Shown here in pieces: positions 32,798 to 40,521 of a DNA stretch of 64,000 nt. Origin of the DNA: Halomonas halophila (GTDB taxonomy: Bacteria > Pseudomonadota > Gammaproteobacteria > Pseudomonadales > Halomonadaceae); contig NZ_CP129121.1 of the NCBI RefSeq assembly GCF_030406665.1, positions 62,001 to 126,000 on the forward strand, in the 5' to 3' direction. Below the pieces are notes generated by a model. That model saw only the letters and a list, made by a program, of their open reading frames with translations. It ran no database searches and was not told the DNA's origin. The first letter of the stretch is position 1. Each line of letters starts with the position of its first letter. The position numbers and the translations under genes were made by a program.

Positions 32798-32912
32798 GAC
32801 GGGCACCTCCCTTTGTCCTTCGACGGCGGCGTCGAAGGGGAGGTTCCCGTCAGTTCACTCCGCTGAGACGGTGTCCGAACGTCGGCGAGCGCAGACGCGG
32901 CTCGGGCAGCGC

Positions 32913-33548
32913 CTAGGACTTGCGTTCGATATCCACGTCGCTGGCCTGGGTGAAGTCGTCCAGGGCCATCATGTGGCCGAGCTTGCCGGCCTTGGTGGAG
33001 AGGTAGTGCTCGTTGTGCGGGTTGAGGCCGGTGGTCAGGCTGACCCGCTCGCTGACCTCGACGCCGACCCGGGTCAGGGCATCGACCTTGCGCGGGTTGT
33101 TGGTCATCAGCCGGAGCGCGCCGATGCCCAGCCGTTCGAGCATCGGCAGGCAGAGGTCATAGCGGCGCAGGTCGGCATCGAAGCCGAGCTGCTCGTTGGC
33201 TTCCACGGTGTCGGCGCCTTGGTCCTGCAGGTGATAGGCGCGGATCTTGTTGAGCAGGCCGATGCCGCGGCCTTCCTGGCGCAGATACAGCAGCACGCCG
33301 CGGCCCTCGGCGGCGATGCGCTTGAGCGCCTCCTGCAGCTGATAGCCGCAGTCGCAGCGCATCGAGAACAGGGCGTCGCCGGTCAGGCACTCGGAATGCA
33401 CACGGCCCAGCACCGGCGCGCCATCGTCGACGTCGCCCAGGGTCAGGGCGATGTGATCCTTGCCGGTGGCCTCGTCTTCGAAGCCGTGCATGGTGAAGGT
33501 GGCCCAGGGAGTGGGCAGCCGGGAGGCGGCGATGTAGCGAATCGTCAC
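32913..33548 (-). CDS. ribA: GTP cyclohydrolase II
   Basis: A 211-residue enzyme for the first step of riboflavin synthesis from GTP. I use the GTG start at 33548, which gives the family opening (VTIRYIAASRLPTPWATFTMHGFE); longer readings add unrelated residues. Zinc cysteines are in ECLTGDALFSMRCDCGYQL, followed by LYLRQEGRGIGLLNKIRAYHLQD, the catalytic arginine/tyrosine region, and MTNNPRKVDAL. Length fits RibA (E. coli 196). It is divergent from hemE. Confidence 0.94.
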   Translation of the reverse strand: MTIRYIAASRLPTPWATFTMHGFEDEATGKDHIALTLGDVDDGAPVLGRVHSECLTGDALFSMRCDCGYQLQEALKRIAAEGRGVLLYLRQEGRGIGLLNKIRAYHLQDQGADTVEANEQLGFDADLRRYDLCLPMLERLGIGALRLMTNNPRKVDALTRVGVEVSERVSLTTGLNPHNEHYLSTKAGKLGHMMALDDFTQASDVDIERKS

Positions 33549-33685
33549 GGTGTACCTCGATGCATGACCATGGCGTGGCCGATGGGTATTCCCGCATTCT
33601 ATCAGGACGATGACGGGCTCACGAGCAGCCCGTGCGGTTCCGATGGGGTACAATGTCGCCACATTTTCCGTGGATGAGCGCCCGC

Positions 33686-34762
33686 ATGGAACTCAAGAAC
33701 GATCGCCTTCTGCGCGCCCTGGCGCGGCAGCCCGTGGACCGCACCCCGGTGTGGATGATGCGTCAGGCCGGCCGCTACCTGCCGGAATACCGCGAGGTAC
33801 GGGCCCAGGCCGGCAGCTTCATGGACCTGTGTCGCGATCGCGATCGCGCCTGCGAGGTCACCCTGCAGCCGCTGGAGCGCTATCCGCTGGATGCCGCCAT
33901 CCTGTTCTCGGACATCCTCACCATCCCCGACGCCATGGGCCTGGGGCTCTACTTCGAGACCGGCGAGGGACCCAAGTTTCGCAAGCCGGTGCGCACCGCC
34001 GAGGCGGTGGACGCGCTCACCGTGCCCGACGCCGAGCGCGACCTCGACTACGTGATGAACGCGGTCTCGACCATCCGCCGCGAGCTGGGCGGCCGGGTGC
34101 CGCTGATCGGCTTCTCCGGCAGCCCCTGGACGCTGGCCACCTACATGGTGGAAGGTGCCTCCAGCAAGGACTTCCGCCACGTCAAGGCGATGCTCTACGA
34201 CACGCCGGATACCATGCACCGGCTGCTCGACACCCTGGCCCACGCGGTCACCGACTACCTCAACGCCCAGATCCGCGCCGGCGCTCAGGTGGTGCAGATC
34301 TTCGACACCTGGGGCGGGGCGCTCTCGACGCCGGCCTACCTGGAGTTCTCGCTGCGCTACATGGAGCAGATCGTCGCCGGGCTGATCCGCGAGCACGAGG
34401 GTCGCAAGGTGCCGGTGATCCTGTTCACCAAGAACGGCGGCCAGTGGCTCGAGGAGATGTCGGCCTCCGGCGCCGATGCCCTGGGACTGGACTGGAGCAC
34501 CGAGCTGTCCGTCGCCCGGGAGCGGGTCGGCCATCGCGTCGCCCTGCAGGGCAACCTGGACCCCAACGTGCTGTTCTCGCGGCCGTCGGCGATCCGCGCC
34601 GAGGTGGCGCGCATCCTCGACAGCTACGGCGAGGGCCCCGGCCACGTGTTCAACCTCGGTCACGGCATCAGCCAGTTCACCGACCCGGATCACGTCAGCG
34701 CCTTCATGGACGCCCTGCACGAGCTGAGCCCGGCCTATCATCAACGCATCGCCCATGACTGA
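33686..34762 (+). CDS. hemE: Uroporphyrinogen decarboxylase
   Basis: A 358-residue cytosolic enzyme that removes four carboxyls from uroporphyrinogen III to give coproporphyrinogen III. Start ATG 33686 gives MELKNDRLLRALARQPVDRTPVWMMRQAGRYLPEYR, in which PVWMMRQAGRYLPEYR holds the substrate-binding arginines. Other marks are the conserved ILFSDILTIPDAMGL Asp, IGFSGSPWTLATYM and the GHGI near the end. A TACAAT at 33649 may be its -10. It overlaps the VanZ-like gene by 8 bp. Confidence 0.97.
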   Translation: MELKNDRLLRALARQPVDRTPVWMMRQAGRYLPEYREVRAQAGSFMDLCRDRDRACEVTLQPLERYPLDAAILFSDILTIPDAMGLGLYFETGEGPKFRKPVRTAEAVDALTVPDAERDLDYVMNAVSTIRRELGGRVPLIGFSGSPWTLATYMVEGASSKDFRHVKAMLYDTPDTMHRLLDTLAHAVTDYLNAQIRAGAQVVQIFDTWGGALSTPAYLEFSLRYMEQIVAGLIREHEGRKVPVILFTKNGGQWLEEMSASGADALGLDWSTELSVARERVGHRVALQGNLDPNVLFSRPSAIRAEVARILDSYGEGPGHVFNLGHGISQFTDPDHVSAFMDALHELSPAYHQRIAHD

Positions 34763-35138
34763 GCCGGCTCGGCTCACCGCCCTGCTGCGGCGCTGGCACG
34801 ACCGGCGCCGCCTGTGGGCCGGGCTGGCGCTGGCCGCCGCGCTGACGGTGGCCTGGGGCAGCCTGGTGCCGGGCGATGCGCTGCCGCGCTCGCTGCCCTG
34901 GGACAAGCTCAACCACTTCCTCGGCTATGCCGCCATCGCCGGGCTGAGCGGGCTGGCCGGGCTGCGCCTGACACTGGCCTTCGCGGCGGCGGCGCTGTTC
35001 GGCGTGGCGATCGAGTTCGCGCAGATCGCGGTGCCCGGGCGCTTCGGCGGCGATCCCGCCGATATCCTGGCCAACGCCCTGGGCGCCGGCTGTGCCGTGC
35101 TGGTGCTGTGGGGGCTTCGCCGCCGTATCATGCGCTAG
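34755..35138 (+). CDS. VanZ family membrane protein
   Basis: A 127-residue protein with four short hydrophobic helices. The VanZ features are the DKLNHFLGYAAIAGLSGL stretch (the conserved His before a helix), AAALFGVAIEFAQIAVPGRFGGDPADILANALGAG with its Glu-x-x-Gln and the Asp-x-x-AN motif. VanZ proteins have been linked to teicoplanin resistance, and most have unknown roles. It is translationally coupled to hemE. Confidence 0.88.
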   Translation: MTEPARLTALLRRWHDRRRLWAGLALAAALTVAWGSLVPGDALPRSLPWDKLNHFLGYAAIAGLSGLAGLRLTLAFAAAALFGVAIEFAQIAVPGRFGGDPADILANALGAGCAVLVLWGLRRRIMR

Positions 35139-35207
35139 ATGCTGACGCTTCTGCCGGCCGCCGCGGCGGTCATGGTTTCCTTTTACTCGTCATCCTGAGG
35201 GTTTCCG

Positions 35208-36128
35208 ATGAGCTCCTCTCTTGATACCGGCCCCGACGCTGGCCTCGATTCAGGCCCCGACGCTGGCCTCAATTCCGCTGATTCCGGCTGGTTCACCGAA
35301 GTCTTCGACAGCCACGGCAGCGCCTTCTCGCTGAAGGTGTCCGAGAAGCTGCACGAGGTGCAGAGTCCCTATCAGTACCTCGAGGTCTACGCCACCGCGA
35401 CCTTCGGCCATCTGATGGTGCTCGACGGCTGCGTGATGCTGACCGACCGCGACAACTTCCTCTACCACGAGATGATCGCCCACCCGGCGCTGTTCACCCA
35501 CGCCGACCCGAAGCGCGTGGTGATCATCGGCGGCGGCGACTGCGGCACCCTGCGCGAGGTGCTGCGCCATCCGGGGGTCGAGAAGGTCACCCAGATCGAT
35601 ATCGACGAGGAAGTGACCCGGGCCTCCGAGCGCTTCTTCCCGGCGCTCGTCGAGTCCAACGACGACCCGCGCGCCGAGCTGCGCTTCGACGACGGCGTGA
35701 AGTGGATCGAGGAGGCGGACGACGACAGCATCGACGTGCTGATTATCGACTCCACCGACCCGGTGGGCCCCGCCGAGGGCCTGTTCAAGACCGACTTCCT
35801 GCGCCGCTGCCATCGCGTGCTGCGCCCGGGCGGCGTGCTGGTGCAGCAGAGCGAGTCGCCGCTCTATCACAGCGGCTCGATCATCCGCGAGCTGCGCCAT
35901 GACATGCGCGAGGCCGGCTTCGACAGCGTCGCCACGCTGCCCTTCCCGCAGCCGGTCTATCCCTCCGGCTGGTGGAGCGTGACCCTGGCCGGCAAGGCGA
36001 CCGATGTGGCCACCTTCCGCGAGGTGGAGGCCGCGGCCAGCGAGATGCCGCTCGACTACTACACCGTCGAGGCCCATCGCGGCGCCCTGGCGCTGCCGCC
36101 CTTCATGCGGCGGCTGTTGAACGACTGA
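35208..36128 (+). CDS. speE: Spermidine synthase (polyamine aminopropyltransferase)
   Basis: A 306-residue enzyme that moves an aminopropyl group from decarboxylated S-adenosylmethionine to putrescine. Core motifs are SPYQYLEVYATATFGHLMVLDGCVMLTDRDNFLYHEM, then VVIIGGGDCGTLREVLRHPGVEKV (cofactor site) and LIIDSTDPVGPAEGLF (catalytic Asp), all in family order. The first 25 residues are an unusual add-on with the repeat GPDAGL, coded by a 24-bp tandem repeat. The conserved part begins at about GWFTEVFDSHG (residue 26). Without the add-on the length is normal. Confidence 0.95.
   Translation: MSSSLDTGPDAGLDSGPDAGLNSADSGWFTEVFDSHGSAFSLKVSEKLHEVQSPYQYLEVYATATFGHLMVLDGCVMLTDRDNFLYHEMIAHPALFTHADPKRVVIIGGGDCGTLREVLRHPGVEKVTQIDIDEEVTRASERFFPALVESNDDPRAELRFDDGVKWIEEADDDSIDVLIIDSTDPVGPAEGLFKTDFLRRCHRVLRPGGVLVQQSESPLYHSGSIIRELRHDMREAGFDSVATLPFPQPVYPSGWWSVTLAGKATDVATFREVEAAASEMPLDYYTVEAHRGALALPPFMRRLLND
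35229..35276 (+). repeat. Two-copy 24-bp tandem repeat inside speE
   Basis: Units 35229-35252 and 35253-35276 differ at only two positions. Each encodes GPDAGLDS/NS, so copy number changes would keep the frame. Confidence 0.9.
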
Positions 36129-36152
36129 CGCTGGCGTGCAGCGCTCATAGCA

Positions 36153-36180
36153 ACGAACCCCGGCCAAGGCCGGGGTTCGT
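36153..36180 (+). terminator. Terminator hairpin after speE
   Basis: ACGAACCCCGGCC and GGCCGGGGTTCGT are 13-base exact arms 25 bp past the stop, followed by CGTTTC. It may also end the opposite gene at 36220. Confidence 0.75.
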
Positions 36181-36219
36181 CGTTTCATGGCGGGGCGACC
36201 GCTGTGCGGCAGACAGCGC

Positions 36220-36708
36220 CTACAGCCGCGGCTCGTTGGCGGGGGCCGGTTCCGCGTGGCCGCCGGCCAGGTCCAGGCTCGGCTCGTCGTGGCGACGCGG
36301 TGGCGGCGCCTGGCGCGCCACCCGGGCCGGGCTCAGCACCGCGTCTTCGGCGTCGACCTCGCGGCCGCCGGTCACCCGAGCGTGCTGTCGATCGTGGACC
36401 GCGGGTCGGCGCTCGACCGATCGGGTGACCACCGCACCGGCGGAGAAGCCGGCGCGCTGGGCGGCCAGGTGATGGGGCAGCAGCCACAGCTCGGCCAGCA
36501 GGCGCAGGGCGACCATAGCCAGCAAGATGACGCCGCCGCCCAGGGTCAGCTCGGGCCAGGCCGACAGCCAGTCGGTCTCCGCCAGCCAGGGCGTGTGCGG
36601 CGCCAGCCACAGGCCACCGGCCGCCAGCAGGCCGAGCTGCAGGACGGCGTGGCAGAACAGCAGGGTGCGGCGCGGCAGGGGATGCCGCGGGAACAGGAAA
36701 TGGCGCAT
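36220..36708 (-). CDS. Hypothetical small membrane protein
   Basis: A 162-residue protein not recognised by me. It begins MRHFLFPRHPLPRR (basic), then has two hydrophobic helices at about residues 18-40 and 52-76, with the rest (from residue about 85) a charged, low-order tail rich in Arg, Val, Ala and Pro. The tail carries a GGREVDAEDAVLSPARVARQ segment. It stands alone on the minus strand between speE and the host-attachment-like gene. Coding bias is that of the neighbours, so it is probably real; the function is unknown. Confidence 0.6.
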   Translation of the reverse strand: MRHFLFPRHPLPRRTLLFCHAVLQLGLLAAGGLWLAPHTPWLAETDWLSAWPELTLGGGVILLAMVALRLLAELWLLPHHLAAQRAGFSAGAVVTRSVERRPAVHDRQHARVTGGREVDAEDAVLSPARVARQAPPPRRHDEPSLDLAGGHAEPAPANEPRL

Positions 36709-37007
36709 ATCGAGTCCTCCGGGAGTCGGCCGTCGGGAGGCCGGGTAGTCGTGCCGGCGCTCCGTGCCGGCGAGGGCGGCATCCTATCCCAGCCGGCGGC
36801 CGCGCGGCAGTGTCCGCGGATGCCGACGCCTGGGAGCCTGTCGGGCTTGACGCTGATCTATTGCAAATCCCGGGCCTTCGGCCGACGTCATTCGATCGCT
36901 CTCGCTCCTGGTGTCGCCGTTTGACGCTGGGCGTCTGCTTGCCAATGCTGTGGGGATGGGAACGAAGTCTTCCTCCCGCTCATTCACCGCGTTGGCAAGG
37001 AGCGACT
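36709..37007. other. Intergenic spacer with weak promoter-like elements
   Basis: This 299-bp stretch lies between a minus-strand gene and a plus-strand gene. A TTGACG (36921-36926) with AATGCT (36944-36949) 17 bases away is a weak promoter candidate for the plus gene. A ribosome site AAGGAG is at 36997-37002. Nothing else is supported. Confidence 0.45.
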
Positions 37008-37436
37008 ATGACGACCTATATCGTGGTGGCCGATGCCGCCAGGGCCCGGGTGTTCACCCGCGACGCCCTACAGCTGGAAGAGAAGGACAGCCTGGTGCAC
37101 GCCGAGGGTCGCCTGCACGAGGGCGACCTGGTGACCGACCGCGAAGGCGACGTGCACGAATCGTCCGCCACCGCCGCCCGTTCCGCCGGCGGCGAGAGCA
37201 CGGCCTCCGACCATCACGAGGTCCTGTTCGCCCGTGAGGTGGCCGACCGCCTCTACCGGGCGCGGGTCGAGAACACCCTGGAGAAGCTGATCCTGGTGGC
37301 GCCGCCGCGCTTCCTGGGGCTGCTGCGCGACAAGCTCGACGGCCCCACCGCCAAGACGGTCATCCACTCCCTGGCCAAGGATCTGACCAAGGCCAGCGTC
37401 GAGGACATTCGCGAGGCGGTGAGCGACCTGCGCTGA
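37008..37436 (+). CDS. Host attachment family protein (PF10116-like)
   Basis: A 142-residue soluble protein starting at ATG 37008 behind AAGGAG. The pattern TTYIVVADAARARVFTRD, a variable acidic middle, and ASDHHEVLFAREVADRLYRARVENTLEKLILVAPPRFLGLLRDKL followed by IHSLAKDLTKASVEDIREAV matches the family named for attachment to host cells in some alpha-proteobacteria, related to bacterial eRF1-like proteins. In free-living bacteria the role is unknown, and attachment is only the family label. It ends with a hairpin that also overlaps a FliA promoter. Confidence 0.85.
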   Translation: MTTYIVVADAARARVFTRDALQLEEKDSLVHAEGRLHEGDLVTDREGDVHESSATAARSAGGESTASDHHEVLFAREVADRLYRARVENTLEKLILVAPPRFLGLLRDKLDGPTAKTVIHSLAKDLTKASVEDIREAVSDLR

Positions 37437-37464
37437 GCCGGCGGCGACACGCGGCAACGGTTTT

Positions 37465-37496
37465 CCGCCCGGGGACGTCAAGTCTCCGGGCGGTTT
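37465..37496 (+). terminator. Terminator of the host-attachment-like gene
   Basis: CCGCCCGG (37465-37472) pairs with CCGGGCGG (37486-37493), then TTT. The stem continues through GGAC/GTCT in part. The right arm and tail are also the spacer of a FliA promoter. Confidence 0.7.
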
Positions 37497-37504
37497 GCCG
37501 ATAG
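37478..37504 (+). promoter_or_regulatory. FliA (sigma-28) promoter for the receptor gene at 37712
   Basis: TCAAGTCT (37478-37485), an 11-base spacer and GCCGATAG (37497-37504) match the FliA consensus TAAAGTTT-N11-GCCGATAA at 6 and 7 of 8 positions. It lies inside the preceding terminator and about 208 bp before the receptor start. Confidence 0.75.
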
Positions 37505-37711
37505 GGGCAGGGAACGGCGTTATCCCGCGTCGTCACAACGAACAATGGCTCGGCGCGGCCACGCGCCGGCATCGCACTTCCTTGTCCCGATACGCGAGAG
37601 TTCCCATGACCCCTCATGTCCCGATGCGCGGGGTGGCCCGGCCACCTCGCCGACCCCTGCCGAGCGTCCGCCTCACCGGCGCCTCTTCGCCAGAACGCCA
37701 GGAGGCCGGCC

Positions 37712-39859
37712 ATGCAGTTTAAGTCCCTGCGTACCCATGTCGCCCTGCTGGTAGGGCTGTGCATCCTGCTGGTGGCGGCGGTGCTGGTCGGCTATGCCAC
37801 CGTGTCCGCCTCACGCTCCCAGGCGCTGGTGGCCGATCAGGCCGGCGAGCTGCTGGAGGAGAACGCCGAGCAGCGCCTGCGGGCGCTGGCCGAGGCCCGC
37901 AGCGAGGAGATCCAGGGCGAGCTCGAGGGTGCCCTGGCGGTGGCCCGCGGCCTGGCCAACACCAACGCCCTGATGGGCAAGCAGGACGACGAGGGCCGGC
38001 CGCGTCTGACCATGGGGCGTCGCGAGCTCTCCAACCTGACCCGCGACGCCGTGGTCGAGAATCCCGACCTGCTCGACGCCTTCATCGGCTGGGAGCCTGA
38101 CGCCTTCGGTGCCGACGCCTACTTCGCCGACATCGAGGACGGCGGCTACGGCGACGACGGCCGCTTCATGCCCTGGTGGTATCGCACCGCCGACGGCGAT
38201 ATCCGGGTGCTCGCGCTGGGCGACGGCATGGAGAGCGAGGAGCTCGACGATCTGGGCATCCGCCAGGGCGAGTATTACCTGTGCCCGAAGGAAACCGGGC
38301 GCACCTGCGTCATCGATCCGCACTATTACGACTACGACGGCGAGCGCAAGCTGGTCACCTCCTTCAACGTGCCGATCCAGGTCGACGGTGAGTTCCGCGG
38401 CGTGGCCGGCGTGGACTTCGACGTGGCCTTCCTCCAGGGCCTGCTCACCGAGGCCAACCAGGGGCTTTACGACGGCGTGGGCGACATGGCACTGGTGGCC
38501 TCGCGCGGCATTCTCTCCGCGGCCACCCAGGCGCCTGACGCGCTGGGACGCGCGGCCGCCGACTCGCTGGATGAATCGACCCGCGAGCCGCTGGCCGCCG
38601 CCGCCAACGGCGAGACGGTCTATCGCTTCGACGAGGAAGCGGGCCGCTTCGAGCTCTATCGCCCCTTTACCGTCGGTGATGTGCCCGACCCCTGGGTGCT
38701 GGCGATCCGGCTGCCCGAGGACGCCGTGCTGGCGGGCCTGCACAGCCTCGAAGGGCAGCTGGCCGATCAGCGCCAGGCCGACTTCTGGGGCATGACCCTG
38801 GTGGGGCTGATCGTGGCCGGGCTGGGGCTGCTGGCGAGCTGGCTGATGGGCAGCGCCATCGCCCGGCCGCTGCGCCTGCTGGCCGATCGCATGCGCGAGA
38901 TCGCCTCCGGCGACGGCGACCTGACCCGCCGGTTGCCGATCCGCGGCCGCGACGAGAAGGCCGAGCTGGCGCGCCAGTTCAACGCCTTCGCCGACAAGGT
39001 CAACGACGTGCTGGTCGACGTGCGCGACAGCAGCGAGTCGGTCAACGTGGCGGCCACCGAGATCGCCCAGGGCGGCCAGGACCTGTCGCGGCGCACCGAG
39101 AACGCGGCCTCCAGCCTGCAGCAGACTTCGGCCTCGATGGAGGAGATCACCGGCACCGTGGAGCAGACCGCCGAGTCGGCGCAGCAGGCCAGCGGGCTGG
39201 CGAGTTCGGCCAGCGAGGTGGCGCGTCGCGGCGGCGAGGCCATGGGCCAGGTGCGCGAGACCATGCAGGGCATCACCGAGTCGTCGCGCCAGATCGCCGA
39301 GATCGTGAAGATGATGGACAGCATCGCCTTCCAGACCAACCTGCTGGCGCTGAACGCCTCGGTGGAGGCGGCCCGGGCCGGCGAGCAGGGCCGCGGCTTC
39401 GCGGTGGTGGCCGGCGAGGTGCGCCAGCTGGCCAGCCGCAGCGCCGAGTCGGCCAAGCAGATCCGCGAGCTGATCGACACCTCGGCGACCCGTACCGAGG
39501 AAGGCGAGCGCCAGGTGCAGGTTGCCGGCGAGACCATGGAGGAACTGGTGCAGAGCGTCACTCGCGTGGCCGACGTGCTGGGCGAGATCACCAGCGCCAC
39601 CGGTGAGCAGAGCGACGGCATCGGCCAGGTCAACGTGGCGGTCTCGGAGCTGGACAACATGACCCAGCAGAACGCCGCCCTGGTGGAGGAATCGACCACC
39701 GCCGCCGAGCACCTCAAGGCTCAGGCCGATCACCTTGCCCAGCTGGTCGGCGGCTTCACCCTGGCCCAGCGCTCCACCGGCGGCGCCCCGGCCCTGAGCG
39801 GTGGCCAGGCACGCCCGGCGGCGCTGCCGCACACGCACCGGGAGGAAGAACCGGCCTGA
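37712..39859 (+). CDS. Methyl-accepting chemotaxis protein with large periplasmic sensor
   Basis: A 715-residue receptor starting at ATG 37712, after GGAGG. Helix 1 is at about residues 8-32 and helix 2 near residues 362-384. Between them is a sensor part of about 330 residues of dCache type (DPHYYDYDGERKLVTSF, VPIQVDGEFRGVAGVDFDV). A HAMP segment (RPLRLLADRMREIASGDGDLTRRLP) and a long signalling coil follow, with the hairpin tip MDSIAFQTNLLALNASVEAARAGEQGRGFAVVAGEVRQLA in parts. Because a dCache often binds amino acids or other small ligands, that is a fair guess. The tail has no CheR-binding pentapeptide. Confidence 0.95.
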   Translation: MQFKSLRTHVALLVGLCILLVAAVLVGYATVSASRSQALVADQAGELLEENAEQRLRALAEARSEEIQGELEGALAVARGLANTNALMGKQDDEGRPRLTMGRRELSNLTRDAVVENPDLLDAFIGWEPDAFGADAYFADIEDGGYGDDGRFMPWWYRTADGDIRVLALGDGMESEELDDLGIRQGEYYLCPKETGRTCVIDPHYYDYDGERKLVTSFNVPIQVDGEFRGVAGVDFDVAFLQGLLTEANQGLYDGVGDMALVASRGILSAATQAPDALGRAAADSLDESTREPLAAAANGETVYRFDEEAGRFELYRPFTVGDVPDPWVLAIRLPEDAVLAGLHSLEGQLADQRQADFWGMTLVGLIVAGLGLLASWLMGSAIARPLRLLADRMREIASGDGDLTRRLPIRGRDEKAELARQFNAFADKVNDVLVDVRDSSESVNVAATEIAQGGQDLSRRTENAASSLQQTSASMEEITGTVEQTAESAQQASGLASSASEVARRGGEAMGQVRETMQGITESSRQIAEIVKMMDSIAFQTNLLALNASVEAARAGEQGRGFAVVAGEVRQLASRSAESAKQIRELIDTSATRTEEGERQVQVAGETMEELVQSVTRVADVLGEITSATGEQSDGIGQVNVAVSELDNMTQQNAALVEESTTAAEHLKAQADHLAQLVGGFTLAQRSTGGAPALSGGQARPAALPHTHREEEPA

Positions 39860-39893
39860 GGTGTCGGAGCCTTTCGCTCCCTCTCCCGAACGG

Positions 39894-39923
39894 AAAAGCC
39901 CGGCCATATGTGCCGGGCTTTTT
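39894..39923 (+). terminator. Rho-independent terminator after the receptor gene
   Basis: AAAAGCCCGGC (39894-39904), a 7-base loop and GCCGGGCTTTTT (39912-39923): a canonical stem with U tail. Confidence 0.9.
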
Positions 39924-39950
39924 GGTGTCTGAAGCAAAGGCGGGGCCGCG

Positions 39951-40292
39951 TCAGGTAGCGAGCTCCTGAGCCCGACGGTAGAGCATACGGGCGCTTTCGA
40001 CGGCCACGGTCTCGTGCGCATCGAGCGTCAGCGAGGCGTTGCTGTTTCCTCCGCCCTGCCGTGCGGCCTTCATCTGCTGAGCGTAGCGCGACATCAGATG
40101 CTCGAGATTCATGCGTATCATGGTGAGCTTCAGCTCGAACTCGGCCTGAAGCTCCTCCAGGCCGACACGCTCGGCGGCATTCGCGCAGCGCTCGATGTGG
40201 TCTTGCAGCGTGTTGTCCACAAGCCGCTCGGTGGCCTGGAATCTGGGGATAAGGTCGTGGGTGATGTCGTGGACGGAGATGGTGTCGGTCAT
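39951..40292 (-). CDS. Hypothetical protein adjacent to flagellar genes
   Basis: A 113-residue soluble protein not recognised by me. Start ATG 40292 (MTDTISVHDITHDLIPRFQATERLVD). It is rich in helix-forming residues: two helices are likely (FQATERLVDNTLQDHIERCANAAE and LQAEFELKLTMIRMNLEHLMSRYAQQM), then a Gly/Asn/Ser linker and a last helix. A FliT-like chaperone or small motility regulator would fit the size and position, but there is no sequence proof. It is divergent from fliD, whose FliA promoter lies in the 229-bp gap. Confidence 0.7.
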   Translation of the reverse strand: MTDTISVHDITHDLIPRFQATERLVDNTLQDHIERCANAAERVGLEELQAEFELKLTMIRMNLEHLMSRYAQQMKAARQGGGNSNASLTLDAHETVAVESARMLYRRAQELAT

Positions 40293-40451
40293 CAGTAGCT
40301 TCCTTGCATCTAGCAGATGGTCGCCCAATAAAGCCTTCCTCGATGGCCTGGGCGTTTGCGATGAGCCCCTACTCGGCCTCTCCGAGTCATACTTTAGACT
40401 TTGCGTATAGATGTCCGCTTTATGACGGATTCATGGTTGTGGCGATGAGGC

Positions 40452-40478
40452 TCAAGTAAGGTGCGTGTCGGCCGATAG
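40452..40478 (+). promoter_or_regulatory. FliA (sigma-28) promoter for fliD
   Basis: TCAAGTAA (40452-40459), 11 bases, GCCGATAG (40471-40478). The -10 differs from the consensus at one base. It ends 43 bp before the fliD start at 40522. Confidence 0.75.
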
Positions 40479-40521
40479 ATCCAGAAGATTCCAAACAGCT
40501 TTCATCGTGGAGGTGATTACC

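Noticed and set aside
37616..37711. Earlier ATG for the receptor at 37712
   Set aside because: The extension is Arg/Pro-rich and not conserved, and GGAGG sits before 37712.
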